36,052 bases of DNA from Sulfurimonas crateris (GTDB lineage Bacteria; Campylobacterota; Campylobacteria; Campylobacterales; Sulfurimonadaceae), in contig CAMCYC010000021.1 in assembly GCA_945883795.1 (NCBI GenBank), positions 1-36,052 on the forward strand, written 5' to 3'. A program made the translations under genes and the position numbers. The notes below the pieces were generated by a model, which saw only the letters and a list, made by a program, of their open reading frames with translations, searched no databases and was not told the DNA's origin. Within the stretch, counting starts at the first letter, position 1, and the number at the start of each line of letters is the position of its first letter. Shown here one piece after another: positions 9,785 through 18,977 of this stretch.

Positions 9785-11302
9785 TTACACCGCTACAAAA
9801 CTAGCTTTAAACTCTTCAAGTGCTTTTAGCATTAGAGCTTTTGTATCATCATCTACTTTTGAAGTACTTCTTACATTCTCAAAAATTTGGGGATAAGATG
9901 CTTCAATAAATGGGTATAACTCAGCTTCAAAACGAACAACATTTGATGGATTCATATCATCTAGGAAACCTTCATTTCCAGCAAAAATAATTACAACCTG
10001 TTTCTCTACAGAAAGTGGAGAAAATGGAGGTTGTTTAAGAACTTCAACCATTCTTTGTCCACGCTCTAATTGATTACGAGATACTTCATCAAGGTCTGAT
10101 GCAAATTGTGCAAATGCTTGAAGTTCACGGTATTGAGCAAGGTCAAGTCTTAAAGTACCAGCAACTTGCTTCGTAGCTTTAATCTGAGCAGCACCACCAA
10201 CACGAGATACAGAAAGACCAACATTAATTGCTGGACGGATACCTGAGTTGAATAAATCAGTTTCTAGAAAAATTTGACCATCAGTAATTGAAATAACATT
10301 CGTTGGAATGTATGCAGCAACATCTCCAGCTTGTGTTTCAATAATTGGAAGAGCCGTTAATGAACCAGCACCTCTTTCATCGCTTAGTTTTGCAGCTCTC
10401 TCAAGAAGACGAGAATGAATATAAAAAACATCTCCTGGATACGCTTCTCGACCTGGAGGGCGACGAAGAATAAGTGACATTTCACGGTAGGCAACAGCGT
10501 GTTTACTTAAATCATCATAAACAATTAAACCATGTCTTGCATTATCACGGAAGTATTCAGCCATCGCAACACCAGTATAAGGTGCTAAAAATTGAAGTGC
10601 AGCCGCTTCTGCAGCAGTAGAAGAAACAATAATTGTATATTCCATAGCTCCATGCTCTTCTAAACGACGAATTACTTGTGCAACGGTAGAAGCTTTTTGT
10701 CCGATTGCAACATATACACAAACAACACCATTACCTTTTTGATTAATAATCGCGTCAAGTGCAACTGTTGTTTTACCAGTTTGACGGTCACCAATGATAA
10801 GTTCTCTTTGTCCACGACCAATTGGCACAAGTGCATCAATAGCTTTAATACCCGTTGCTAATGGCTCATGAACAGATTTTCTATCCATAATTCCAGGAGC
10901 TTTTTCTTCAACAAAACGAGTTTCGCTTGTTTCAATTGGACCCTTACCATCAATTGGCTCTCCAAGGGCATTTACAACACGACCCAAAAGTGCATCACCA
11001 ACAGGAACTTTAAGAAGTTTACCCATTCTTTTTACTGACATACCCTCACGAAGTTCAACACCACCGCCAAGGATAACAACACCAACTTTCCCTTCTTCGA
11101 GGTTCATGACTAAACCTCTAGTACCCTCTTCGAACTCTACCATCTCTCCAGCCATAACATTGTTAAGTCCATAAACTTGTGCAACACCATCAGCATAAGA
11201 AACGATTTTACCTGTTTCGTTAATATTAACACTTAATTCAAAGTTATTAATACGCTCTTTAATTATTGAACTGATTTCATCAGCTTGTATTTTTGCTACC
11301 AC
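9785..11302 (-). CDS. atpA: ATP synthase F1 alpha subunit
   Basis: The 505-residue alpha subunit forms the non-catalytic positions of the F1 hexamer. It shows the beta-barrel N-terminus, Walker A GDRQTGKT (171-178), the family signature [24 protein letters not shown], and the C-terminal helical domain. AGAGGAGAC precedes the ATG. It lies 24 bases after atpH and 10 before atpG. Confidence 0.98.
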   Translation of the reverse strand: MVAKIQADEISSIIKERINNFELSVNINETGKIVSYADGVAQVYGLNNVMAGEMVEFEEGTRGLVMNLEEGKVGVVILGGGVELREGMSVKRMGKLLKVPVGDALLGRVVNALGEPIDGKGPIETSETRFVEEKAPGIMDRKSVHEPLATGIKAIDALVPIGRGQRELIIGDRQTGKTTVALDAIINQKGNGVVCVYVAIGQKASTVAQVIRRLEEHGAMEYTIIVSSTAAEAAALQFLAPYTGVAMAEYFRDNARHGLIVYDDLSKHAVAYREMSLILRRPPGREAYPGDVFYIHSRLLERAAKLSDERGAGSLTALPIIETQAGDVAAYIPTNVISITDGQIFLETDLFNSGIRPAINVGLSVSRVGGAAQIKATKQVAGTLRLDLAQYRELQAFAQFASDLDEVSRNQLERGQRMVEVLKQPPFSPLSVEKQVVIIFAGNEGFLDDMNPSNVVRFEAELYPFIEASYPQIFENVRSTSKVDDDTKALMLKALEEFKASFVAV

Positions 11303-11326
11303 TCTTTTGTCTCCTCTCGTTGAAAG

Positions 11327-11860
11327 TTAAATTGCTTGTATTATGTGTTCTATAATCTGACTATTGATTCTTAATTTAGAAAAATCTATCTCTATGCCTA
11401 AATCTTCTACATCAACTTTAATACCATTAAAATCATTTTTAATAAATTGTAATGATATTTTTGAATCAAATTTTTTACTCAAACCTGCGCTTAAACCTTT
11501 TATCACTTTGTCATCAATATTACTATCGCTATAGACAAAACCACCATAAGTTTTAGTTGTATCAACTAAGTTTTTTCTTAGACCTTCTGCCAATGCAGGG
11601 ATAATAGAAACACGGTTTTTTTCAACTAATATTTTAATCAAATTATTAACTTGTTTAGAGTTTGCAATTTTTACACTCTCCAACAAAAGTTCTAATTTTT
11701 TACTTTTACTTACATTTGGACTTTCGATTATTTGAACAAATTTATCATTTTTAAATGATTCAGCCAAAGTAGAAAAAATAATTAGCATGTTTTCCATGGA
11801 TGTAGTATTTGAACTGGCTTTAAGCGCCTTTATATATCTTTTTGCAATTAATTCTTCCAT
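11327..11860 (-). CDS. atpH: ATP synthase F1 delta subunit
   Basis: Delta (OSCP-like) joins the peripheral stalk to the top of F1. The 177-residue protein opens EELIAKRYIKALKASS, the typical N-terminal helix. It ends with IKVDVEDLGIEIDFSKLRINSQI, matching the GG/DG-x-D-S-ARL-type C-terminal element of the family in altered form. The middle is poorly conserved, as usual. It directly abuts atpF with no gap. Confidence 0.94.
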   Translation of the reverse strand: MEELIAKRYIKALKASSNTTSMENMLIIFSTLAESFKNDKFVQIIESPNVSKSKKLELLLESVKIANSKQVNNLIKILVEKNRVSIIPALAEGLRKNLVDTTKTYGGFVYSDSNIDDKVIKGLSAGLSKKFDSKISLQFIKNDFNGIKVDVEDLGIEIDFSKLRINSQIIEHIIQAI

Positions 11861-12379
11861 CTATGCCACCTTCTTTAAGATAACACTAACCATAGATTCT
11901 TTATCAAAACCTTTACTGCTTTGACTTAAGACTTTATCTAATACATCTACAACAACTTGACGAACCATTTTTCTTTCATCAAATTTTTTGAGTGAGACTT
12001 GATGTTTTGATAGAATTTCTAAATCTGTTTCACATTGAAGCATAATTTTATCATTAAGAATTTTGTTTTCTTTTTTTGATGATACTTTTAATGCTTCTGC
12101 AAATTTTTCAGCTTCAGATATTTTAGCTAACGCCTCTTTTTTATTGAGAATCGACTCATTCAATTTTTCTTGAACTTTTTTCAACTCATCTGCAATACCC
12201 TTACTTCTTCCTACAAAATAATTTTTGACAGGTTCAGCAATAAGATACCAAATAAGAGCTGTAAATATTGCAAAGTTAACAGTTCTTTGTAATATATCTG
12301 TACCTGCATGTTCTGCAGCACCACTAGATGCCAATGCATAAGTTGATATCATTAGCACTAATACTAAAATTCTACTCAT
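11861..12379 (-). CDS. atpF: ATP synthase F0 subunit b
   Basis: The b subunit anchors the peripheral stalk. The 172-residue protein has a cleavable-looking hydrophobic leader (about 1-18), a second hydrophobic membrane helix (about 33-52, FAIFTALIWYLIAEPVKNYF), and a long charged coiled-coil helix (about 60-135). It is one of two tandem b-type genes; the longer one with the extra N-terminal leader is usually called b in Campylobacterota. AAGGAT precedes the ATG and it lies 9 bases after the b' gene. Confidence 0.93.
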   Translation of the reverse strand: MSRILVLVLMISTYALASSGAAEHAGTDILQRTVNFAIFTALIWYLIAEPVKNYFVGRSKGIADELKKVQEKLNESILNKKEALAKISEAEKFAEALKVSSKKENKILNDKIMLQCETDLEILSKHQVSLKKFDERKMVRQVVVDVLDKVLSQSSKGFDKESMVSVILKKVA

Positions 12380-12388
12380 ATAACATCC

Positions 12389-12811
12389 TTATATTTGACT
12401 AAATTTAGCATTAACAGCCTCTTGAAACAATGGAACTTTAGACATTAAATCTTTTGTTAATTGTTTTTTAGATTCTGAGAGAGATTTTTCAAACTCTTTA
12501 TATTCATTAGCTAATTCAGCACGCTTTGCTTCTAATTTACTCTCTGCTAATTCTCTAGCATCTGCAATCACTTTTTCTCTTAGGGCCATCGCTTCAAGCT
12601 TAGCATTTATAACGATAGATTCTGCTTTTGAATGTAACTCATGAATTTCATCATCATTAGAACCTACTTTAAGTAAGTCTCTTTTAATGTCTTCATCTCG
12701 TTTGTTCATATAAGAAAATAGCGGATTATAAAGCCAACTGTTCAAAATAGCGATAAGCGAAAGAAATACAACAAATGTAGCAAAAAGTAATATTGGATTA
12801 ATATCTAACAT
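12389..12811 (-). CDS. atpF': ATP synthase F0 subunit b'
   Basis: The 140-residue protein has one N-terminal membrane helix (about 6-28, PILLFATFVVFLSLIAILNSWLY-like, ending in NPLF) and a long amphipathic coiled coil rich in Glu, Lys and Ala. This is the b' partner that pairs with AtpF in the heterodimeric stalk found in Campylobacterota, cyanobacteria and alphaproteobacteria. It is the first gene of the atp operon, with AGGAGG close before the ATG and a good promoter. Subunits a and c are absent here, as is normal in this phylum. Confidence 0.92.
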   Translation of the reverse strand: MLDINPILLFATFVVFLSLIAILNSWLYNPLFSYMNKRDEDIKRDLLKVGSNDDEIHELHSKAESIVINAKLEAMALREKVIADARELAESKLEAKRAELANEYKEFEKSLSESKKQLTKDLMSKVPLFQEAVNAKFSQI

Positions 12812-12833
12812 AGCACCTCCTAAAAGTTGCGAG

Positions 12834-12839
12834 ATTATA
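12834..12839 (-). promoter_or_regulatory. -10 box of the atp operon promoter
   Basis: The minus strand reads TATAAT, about 23 bases upstream of the atpF' ATG, predicting a start near 12827. AGGAGG at 12816-12821 is the ribosome site. The 115-base gap between parB and atpF' is the largest break on this strand between obg and slyD, supporting a new transcript here. Upstream of the promoter lies AT-rich DNA with only a weak AT-only hairpin, so read-through from parB is possible. Confidence 0.6.
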
Positions 12840-12926
12840 CTATGTGAAAATTGAAAGGATAGTTAAATGAAGAAAAAAAATTAAAAGAATTTTATATTTT
12901 AGATTAATATATATACAAATAATAGA

Positions 12927-13775
12927 TTATTTTTGAAAATATGTTAAAAATTCATTAATTTGATTTTCATTCTCAAATTGTATGGTTATTTTATTATTCG
13001 AAAATTTGAGTTGAAATCCTAAGGAATCAAATTGTGTTTTTAATTTTGAAAAATCATAACTTGGAACTATATGTCTATCATGGGGAGCTAATTTTGCTTC
13101 TTTAATGTTTTTAATCATTAATTCAACTTCTCTAACACTCAACTTTTCGCCTATAATTGAATCAATAATAACTTGTTGTTGTTTTTCATCTAACCCAACA
13201 AGTACTTTTGCATGTCCAGCTGTTATTTTTTGTTCTATTAAAGCTTTTTGTGTATTTATTGAAAGTTGTAAAAGCCTCATTGTATTCGTAATATTTGTTC
13301 TACTTTTATGAATCATGCTTGACAATTCTTCATGTGTCAATTCGTGAAGTTTAATAAGTTCACTATATGCATATGCAAGTTCAATTGGATTAAGGTCTTC
13401 TCTTTGAATATTTTCAAGAAGTGCAAACTGTCTCATTTTTACTTCATTAGTACTAACTGCAATTGCACGAATTGTTTTTAATTTTGCAAGTTTTGAGGCA
13501 CGAAATCTTCTTTCACCAGATATTAAAATATATCCATCTATGTCTTCAGTTACTATTATTGGTTGAAGTAAACCATCATTTTTAATTGATTCAGCCAATT
13601 CCAATAAAGATATCTCATCAAATGTTTTTCTTGGCTGAAATGGATTTGGTCGAATATCTTTTAATGATATTTCAAGAATTGCATCTTGATGAGAACCTTC
13701 TTTATTATAAGCTGTATCTATTTCACCAAAAAGTGCATCGAGTCCTCTACCTAAAACTGCTTTTTTTAACTTCAT
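12927..13775 (-). CDS. parB: Chromosome partitioning protein ParB
   Basis: ParB is a CTP-dependent DNA clamp that loads at parS sites and recruits ParA and SMC for chromosome segregation. The 282-residue protein has the N-terminal LGRGLDALFG ParA-contact motif (8-17), the box PNPFQPRKTF, the GERRFRA nucleotide-binding motif (87-93) and ENIQREDLNPIE (121-132). A helix-turn-helix follows (about 140-185). Length is typical. It overlaps parA by one base. No palindromic parS with a CACGTG core was noticed in the window. Confidence 0.97.
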   Translation of the reverse strand: MKLKKAVLGRGLDALFGEIDTAYNKEGSHQDAILEISLKDIRPNPFQPRKTFDEISLLELAESIKNDGLLQPIIVTEDIDGYILISGERRFRASKLAKLKTIRAIAVSTNEVKMRQFALLENIQREDLNPIELAYAYSELIKLHELTHEELSSMIHKSRTNITNTMRLLQLSINTQKALIEQKITAGHAKVLVGLDEKQQQVIIDSIIGEKLSVREVELMIKNIKEAKLAPHDRHIVPSYDFSKLKTQFDSLGFQLKFSNNKITIQFENENQINEFLTYFQK

Positions 13776-14557
13776 TATTTAATTATCGCTTGTGCTAAAT
13801 TTTGATAGGCTATTGAGCCACTTGACTTAACATCATATAAAATAACTGGTTTTCCAAAAGATGGTGATTCTGCTAATTTGACATTTCTAGGAACAACAAT
13901 ATAGTTATCATCTTCATCTTTAAAAAGTTTGCCTTTGAAATGTTGTCGCAAATCTGCAAAAACCTGCTTAGAAAGATTATTTTGAGCACTAAACATTGTT
14001 GGCAAAAATCCTCTAATAATTAATTTCGGGTTAATAGATTTTCTGACAAGTTTGACAGTATTCAAAAGTTGTGCCAAACCTTCTAATGCAAAAAATTCAC
14101 ACTGAATTGGAATAATAACTGAATTAGATGCCGAAAGTGCATTAATTGTCATAGGTCCAAGTGCTGGAGGAGAATCAATAATAATATAATCGTAATCTTT
14201 TTTAACACTCTCGAGAGCTTTTTTTAAAACAAGTTCTCGACCTTTTGCATTATCGACATTGTAATATTCTTTTTCCATTCCAACTAAACCAATATTAGAT
14301 GGAGCTAAATGCAAAGTTGGCAAATCTGATTTAAGAATAATATCTTTTATAGTTTTTGCACCTATTAGGACATGATAAATATTAAACTCATAATCATTTC
14401 GATGAAATCCAAAAGAAGTTGTTGCATTCGCTTGTGGGTCTGAATCTATTAAAAGCACTTTTTTTTCAGCAACTGCTAGCGAAGCAGCCAAGTTCACAGC
14501 GGTCGTCGTTTTACCGACACCACCTTTTTGATTTGCAATTACTATTACTTCACTCAT
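13775..14557 (-). CDS. parA: Chromosome partitioning ATPase ParA/Soj
   Basis: The 260-residue P-loop ATPase has the deviant Walker A KGGVGKTT (11-18), the Walker A' DSDPQAN, and the Walker B IIIDSPPALGPMTINAL. It lacks an N-terminal HTH, so it is the Soj-like chromosomal type that binds DNA non-specifically and forms gradients with ParB. It overlaps birA by 4 bases and parB by 1, so all three are likely coupled. Confidence 0.97.
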   Translation of the reverse strand: MSEVIVIANQKGGVGKTTTAVNLAASLAVAEKKVLLIDSDPQANATTSFGFHRNDYEFNIYHVLIGAKTIKDIILKSDLPTLHLAPSNIGLVGMEKEYYNVDNAKGRELVLKKALESVKKDYDYIIIDSPPALGPMTINALSASNSVIIPIQCEFFALEGLAQLLNTVKLVRKSINPKLIIRGFLPTMFSAQNNLSKQVFADLRQHFKGKLFKDEDDNYIVVPRNVKLAESPSFGKPVILYDVKSSGSIAYQNLAQAIIK

Positions 14558-15189
14558 CTTAAACTATATATCCTCTCACCATTACCAACTATCGAACCAT
14601 CACATTGCAGTGAAACATCTTTTAATGCAACTTTTACATTATTACTATGCGTAAAAAAGTCTTTGTTACGATAAAATTCTAACTTATATTTACTAAAAAC
14701 ATGCTTCCATAAAAGTTTTTTATTTATTTTTTCAAAATATTTTTCTAATAATTTATCTTTAGAAATTCTTATATCTAAAGTAGAAAAACCTTCTGGTGCC
14801 ACGACTAAATTCAATCCAACTCCACAGATTAGATTATCCCTACTTATATTAGTAATCATGCCACCTATTTTGAATGTATCAATATAAAAATCATTAGGCC
14901 ATTTAAGCCAAACAGATGAATTTAATTCTGATAAAGTTTCTTTTAAAAGATATGCAAAATAAATAGAAGCAGATTCTAATTTCAAATCACTTGGTAACTC
15001 TTGTAAATCAATAGCAAAGGATAAAAATAAATTTCCATCCATCCCAAGCCAATAATTTCCTCTACTTCCAATACCATTTGTTTGTCTATTTGCTTGTATG
15101 GCAATTGGAGCTTTTATACTCTCTGTTTTGAGTAATTCTTTTAAATATTTTTGAGTTGAATCAACACTCTCAAGATAAATAATTTGCAA
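14554..15189 (-). CDS. birA: Biotin--[acetyl-CoA-carboxylase] ligase
   Basis: The enzyme attaches biotin to the carrier lysine of acetyl-CoA carboxylase. The 211-residue protein begins IIYLESVDSTQKYLKE and has QTNGIGSRGNYW (the biotinyl-AMP loop, diverged from the usual GRGRRG). It also has WLKWPNDFYIDTFKIGGMI, the ATP/biotin pocket. There is no N-terminal HTH, so it is a catalytic-only ligase and not a repressor. It overlaps fmt by 20 bases. Confidence 0.94.
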   Translation of the reverse strand: MQIIYLESVDSTQKYLKELLKTESIKAPIAIQANRQTNGIGSRGNYWLGMDGNLFLSFAIDLQELPSDLKLESASIYFAYLLKETLSELNSSVWLKWPNDFYIDTFKIGGMITNISRDNLICGVGLNLVVAPEGFSTLDIRISKDKLLEKYFEKINKKLLWKHVFSKYKLEFYRNKDFFTHSNNVKVALKDVSLQCDGSIVGNGERIYSLR

Positions 15190-16078
15190 CGGTTAATCTT
15201 TTTCCATTGATATATGAAAGAATATCCATCTCATTTTTTGAAGCAGGTTGAACACTAAAAATTCGTAAACTCCCTTTTTGACATCCAACAACAATGCTAT
15301 TAGAATCTATTTGTATAATTTTACCAATTTCATAAATAGAATTTATATCTTCTAGGGCAATTTTTTTGAGCTTAAGTCCACTTGATAAAAAAATTCCAGG
15401 CCATGAAGAAAAAGCACGATATTTATTATAAATATTTATAGCATTATCAAAAACAATTTCACCATCTGCTTTGGTTATTTTAGAACAATGTGTAGATACT
15501 GAATCATTTTGTGGATAGGGTGTTAATGAATTAAAATTTACTAATACATCCAAAGTTAAATCCATAGCTGTGTTTGCTAATCTCTCAAAAAGTGTTTCAG
15601 CAATTTCATCCTCACTCACTTCAATAGTTGCTATTTTTAAAATAGCTCCTGTGTCCAATCCTTCTTCCATCAACATGGCGGTAACACCTGTTTGAGTATC
15701 TCCATTGAGCAAAGTTTGCTGAATTGGGCTTGCACCTCTATAACTAGGTAAAATTGATGCATGGAGATTTATACATGGAGCATGGTCTAAAATCGCACGA
15801 GGAAGTATCTGCCCATAAGCAGCTACTACAATATAATCACACTCTATTTTTAAAAGTTCTTCTACAACTTCTTTATCTCGTAATTTAATTGGTTGATACA
15901 CATCTATTGAATATTCAAGGGCTAGAGTTTTTACTTCTGGTGGTGTTAAAATTTTTTTTCTTCCAAAAGGCTTATCTGGTTGCGTATAAACTGCAACTAC
16001 ACTTATATCTTTAGTGTCAATAAGTTTTTTTAAAATTTTTTGTGCATATTCAGGTGTCCCCATGAAAATTATTTTCAT
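15170..16078 (-). CDS. fmt: Methionyl-tRNA formyltransferase
   Basis: Fmt formylates initiator Met-tRNA using 10-formyl-tetrahydrofolate. The 302-residue protein starts MKIIFMGTPEYAQKIL. It has the catalytic residues N104, H106 and D142 in INLHASILPSYRGASPIQ and MLMEEGLDTGAIL. The C-terminal OB-like domain runs from about 205. The ATG directly follows the proB stop. Length and motifs are normal. Confidence 0.97.
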   Translation of the reverse strand: MKIIFMGTPEYAQKILKKLIDTKDISVVAVYTQPDKPFGRKKILTPPEVKTLALEYSIDVYQPIKLRDKEVVEELLKIECDYIVVAAYGQILPRAILDHAPCINLHASILPSYRGASPIQQTLLNGDTQTGVTAMLMEEGLDTGAILKIATIEVSEDEIAETLFERLANTAMDLTLDVLVNFNSLTPYPQNDSVSTHCSKITKADGEIVFDNAINIYNKYRAFSSWPGIFLSSGLKLKKIALEDINSIYEIGKIIQIDSNSIVVGCQKGSLRIFSVQPASKNEMDILSYINGKRLTVANYLS

Positions 16079-16846
16079 TTAGGTCTCTTTATTTGTAAAA
16101 TAAGTACCACTCACATGGTTTGAATCTAACATAAAACTTTTTACATTTGTTAAATCGAATCCACTTGATAAGAACATGTTAAGACCATGAGAAAGGAGAT
16201 AATTAGCAGCCTTGAGTTTTGTAACTATACCACCCGTTGCAAATTGATTATTTGGATTCACTTTTTTTTCTAACTCACTCTCATCAATTTTATTGACAAC
16301 TTTTAGTATTTTAGCATTCATATTTTCACGAGGGTCACTATCATAATACGCATCTATATCGGAGAGAATAATTAAAATATCACTATCAGTATGCTTTGTC
16401 ATGTAAGCTGAAAGTTGGTCATTATCGCCAACAACCAACTCTTCCGTAGCAGTTGCATCATTTTCATTTACAATAGGAATAACACCATTTTTCAAAAGTG
16501 TATTAACTGTGTTCTTAATTCTTTGTATATCATCAAGCTTATTGAAATTTGCAGCTGTTACCAAAACTTGAGCAGTTATAATCTCATGAGTAGCGAATTT
16601 CTTAGCATATTTTTTCATAAGTATCGGCTGACCAATAGAAGCTAATGCTTGTTTGTTCTCAAGTATTTTTCTATCAAGTTGCAACTGGGTATATCCCGCA
16701 GCTACAGCTCCAGAAGATACCAAAATTACCTCATTATTTTTTTTCAGCTCTGCTAAAAAATCAACTAAAGCTCGCATTCTATCTAATGCAATAGTACCAT
16801 CTTGAGTTAAAACAGCACTACCAACCTTTACTACAACCCGTTTCAT
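16079..16846 (-). CDS. proB: Glutamate 5-kinase, PUA-less form
   Basis: ProB phosphorylates glutamate in the first step of proline synthesis. The 255-residue amino-acid-kinase domain opens RVVVKVGSAVLT and has LVSSGAVAAG, PIVNENDATATEELVVGDNDQLSA and TGGIVTKLKAA. E. coli ProB is about 367 residues with a C-terminal PUA domain. This protein ends right after the kinase domain, as is usual in Campylobacterota. It sits 2 bases after obg. Confidence 0.95.
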   Translation of the reverse strand: MKRVVVKVGSAVLTQDGTIALDRMRALVDFLAELKKNNEVILVSSGAVAAGYTQLQLDRKILENKQALASIGQPILMKKYAKKFATHEIITAQVLVTAANFNKLDDIQRIKNTVNTLLKNGVIPIVNENDATATEELVVGDNDQLSAYMTKHTDSDILIILSDIDAYYDSDPRENMNAKILKVVNKIDESELEKKVNPNNQFATGGIVTKLKAANYLLSHGLNMFLSSGFDLTNVKSFMLDSNHVSGTYFTNKET

Positions 16847-16848
16847 GA

Positions 16849-17946
16849 TTAGCGATTAGTCCGCACTAGATTAAATAAAGCATATTTTAATGGCTCTATA
16901 TTTTTATTTGTAGCAGAAGAAATTGGAACTATAAAATATGGTAATGATTTATCATATCCAAGTGTTTTATCAGCAGTTTCTTGAATAAAAGATGGCAATT
17001 CATCATCAAAATGAAATTCACTTATTTTATTAGCTTTTAATCCTAATAACTCGATAAAACCATTTACTAAAGAATTTAAATCATCAGCCGGAACAGCATC
17101 TGCTCGTGTCAGAGCAATAGCATAATTGCTAGCGCCTAAGTTCTCAGAAAAAGATGAAATTTCATTTTTAAGAATCTCTATTTGCTCTTTCAAATCTCTA
17201 TAAGATGCTAAATCTACCATATAAAGAAGTATTTTAGTTCTCTCAATATGTCTTAAAAATTCAATTCCAAGACCTTTTCCTTCATGTGCTCCACCAATAA
17301 TACCAGGAATATCTGCCATAATAAAAGATTCAAAATCCCCAATATTTACTTGACCGAGTTTTGGGGTCAATGTTGTAAATTCATAGTTTGCAATCTCAGG
17401 ACGAGCATTTGAAACAGTAGATATAAGTGTTGATTTTCCAACATTTGGAAATCCAACTAATCCAATATCCGCAATAAGTTTCAATTCAAGTCTAATATCT
17501 CTTATAACCCCTTTTTCACCTGGTTGTGCATAAGTTGGTCTTTGATTTGTAGAGGATTTAAAATGAAAGTTTCCAAGTCCGCCTCTTCCGCCTTCAATAA
17601 ATAACTCTTCTTGACCATCTACTAACATATCAAAAAGAACATCACCTGTTTCTGCATCTATAATCTGAGTGCCAGGCGGAACTATAATTACTTTTTTAGC
17701 TCCAGATTTTCCAGTCATACGAGCACCTAAACCAGGTGCTCCAATGTCTGCTTTAATATGCATTTTTCTTTGAAAATGAGATAATGTATGCGTGTTGTTA
17801 TCACATTTAAAGTATATATCACCACCTTTGCCACCATCACCACCATTAGGACCACCATTTAAAACAAACTTTTCACGGCGAAATGCTGCACACCCTTGCC
17901 CACCTTTTCCCGATGAAACTGTTAAATCAACACTATCTGTAAACAT
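16849..17946 (-). CDS. obg: Obg/CgtA GTPase
   Basis: Obg is an essential GTPase linked to late 50S assembly and stress responses. The 365-residue protein has the glycine-rich Obg fold (1-158, with GGPNGGDGGKGGDIYF and GGRGGLGN) followed by the G domain with GFPNVGKS (165-172), DIPGIIGGAHEGKGLG and LTRAD. A short C-terminal extension follows. AAGGAT lies eight bases before the ATG. Linkage to L21 and L27 is conserved very widely. Confidence 0.97.
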   Translation of the reverse strand: MFTDSVDLTVSSGKGGQGCAAFRREKFVLNGGPNGGDGGKGGDIYFKCDNNTHTLSHFQRKMHIKADIGAPGLGARMTGKSGAKKVIIVPPGTQIIDAETGDVLFDMLVDGQEELFIEGGRGGLGNFHFKSSTNQRPTYAQPGEKGVIRDIRLELKLIADIGLVGFPNVGKSTLISTVSNARPEIANYEFTTLTPKLGQVNIGDFESFIMADIPGIIGGAHEGKGLGIEFLRHIERTKILLYMVDLASYRDLKEQIEILKNEISSFSENLGASNYAIALTRADAVPADDLNSLVNGFIELLGLKANKISEFHFDDELPSFIQETADKTLGYDKSLPYFIVPISSATNKNIEPLKYALFNLVRTNR

Positions 17947-18092
17947 TTATAATCCTTGGCGTTTATCATTTTGTATATGTCAACCTCTTGACGAGGCATA
18001 AATATTTAATAATTCACTAATATAATAAAAAGTAAATTGTTAAATATTTTAAAATTATTTTAGAGGGGTAAAACTCTGAAGTAGAAAATATA

Positions 18093-18106
18093 TGGGCAAA
18101 AGCCCA
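18093..18106 (-). terminator. Hairpin after rpmA
   Basis: TGGGC, AAAA, GCCCA form a 5 bp stem just beyond the rpmA stop. On the minus strand it is followed by ATATATTTT, a partial U-tract. It is likely an imperfect terminator or attenuator that limits read-through from rplU-rpmA into obg. The remaining bases up to obg (17947-18092) are AT-rich, with a TTGACA and a 4 bp hairpin but no certain promoter. Confidence 0.5.
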
Positions 18107-18118
18107 AATATTGTAGAA

Positions 18119-18376
18119 TTATGCAGCGGCTATTATTGAAACTTGTTGACGCTTTTTGTCTTTACGCTCAAATCTAACAACACCTTCAATAAGTGCAAAT
18201 ATAGTATGGTCTTTTCCCATTCCTACATTTTTACCAGGATGAACTTTTGTTCCTCTTTGACGAATAATAATATTGCCAGGAACTACAACTTCTCCACCAT
18301 ATTTTTTAACACCAAGTCTTCTACCGGCTGAATCACGATTATTCTGTGTACTACCCTGACCTTTCTTATGTGCCAT
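18119..18376 (-). CDS. rpmA: 50S ribosomal protein L27
   Basis: The 85-residue L27 starts [24 protein letters not shown], the conserved N-terminal arm that reaches the peptidyl transferase centre. It continues with [25 protein letters not shown]. No extra N-terminal peptide of the Firmicutes type (needing cleavage) is present. It is 20 bases after rplU, with AAGGAGAT before the ATG. Confidence 0.98.
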   Translation of the reverse strand: MAHKKGQGSTQNNRDSAGRRLGVKKYGGEVVVPGNIIIRQRGTKVHPGKNVGMGKDHTIFALIEGVVRFERKDKKRQQVSIIAAA

Positions 18377-18396
18377 GTGCTATCTCCTTATCTAAA

Positions 18397-18705
18397 TTAT
18401 GCAGCTATGTTCGTAATGCGAACACGAGTGAAATCTCTTCTGAAACCTCTTTTAACTTTACTATCTTTACGACGGCGTTTCTTAAAAGTAATTACTTTTT
18501 TATCACGACCTTCATTAATAACTAAAGCACTAACAATAGCACCTTCAACAAAAGGAGCTCCAATTTTAAGCTCGCCAGTATTTACTGCTAAAACTTCGCT
18601 AATTTCGACAACAGCACCAGTCTCAAGAGACATTTTATCTAATAATAAGATATCGCCTTCTTGTACTTTATATTGTTTGCCACCGTTTTTAATAATTGCG
18701 TACAT
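18397..18705 (-). CDS. rplU: 50S ribosomal protein L21
   Basis: The 102-residue L21 reads [18 protein letters not shown] at the N-terminus and ends with a basic rRNA-binding tail ([23 protein letters not shown]). AAGGAG lies shortly before the ATG. It is the first gene of the L21-L27 transcript, divergent from dapA. Confidence 0.98.
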   Translation of the reverse strand: MYAIIKNGGKQYKVQEGDILLLDKMSLETGAVVEISEVLAVNTGELKIGAPFVEGAIVSALVINEGRDKKVITFKKRRRKDSKVKRGFRRDFTRVRITNIAA

Positions 18706-18786
18706 ATACGCTCCTTAAATCTTTAATACTTAGAATCCTTAAGTGGATGACATGCAATGCACTCAAAGGCTTATTTCTATAAAAAG

Positions 18787-18804
18787 TTTGGAATCATATC
18801 CAAA
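18787..18804 (-). promoter_or_regulatory. rplU promoter -10 inside a 6 bp-arm palindrome
   Basis: TTTGGA at 18787-18792 and TCCAAA at 18799-18804 are perfect inverted arms around a six-base centre. On the minus strand that centre reads TATGAT, a good -10 hexamer. Transcription would start near 18786, leaving a leader of about 80 bases before rplU. The arms fully enclose the -10, so this could be an operator; no regulator is known to me for it. Confidence 0.4.
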
Positions 18805-18941
18805 AAATCTTTAAATTTTATTTAAGCCCTTAGCAATATTCATAAGAAAATCGATACTTTTTCATAGTATTTTCTTATTTTACTTTTCTATTTATTCAAT
18901 AAACTCAAGAAGATTTGATTTTTCTTCTTTTAAATTTTTTT

Positions 18942-18950
18942 TGCTACAAT
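18942..18950 (+). promoter_or_regulatory. Extended -10 promoter of dapA
   Basis: TGCTACAAT is a TGn extended -10. It is preceded by a long T-rich tract (18918-18941), as in Campylobacterota promoters that lack a -35. It predicts a start near 18957, about 21 bases before the chosen dapA ATG. This placement is the main reason to reject the longer upstream reading frame for dapA. Confidence 0.6.
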
Positions 18951-18977
18951 TTCAAATTATTTTTAAAGGCTACTAGA

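Noticed and set aside
12812-12926. Possible parS or terminator in the parB-atpF' gap
   Set aside because: No CACGTG-centred palindrome and only an AT-only hairpin is seen; the gap is best explained by the atp promoter.
17975-18000. TTGACA and CCTC/GAGG hairpin before obg as a sigma-70 promoter
   Set aside because: No -10 hexamer lies at 16-18 bases from the TTGACA and the hairpin is only 4 bp, so I did not list it as a feature.
18915-18977. Longer dapA start with a Phe/Leu-rich N-terminus
   Set aside because: The extra 21 codons lie over the -10 promoter, match no DapA N-terminus, and a ribosome site fits the ATG at 18978.
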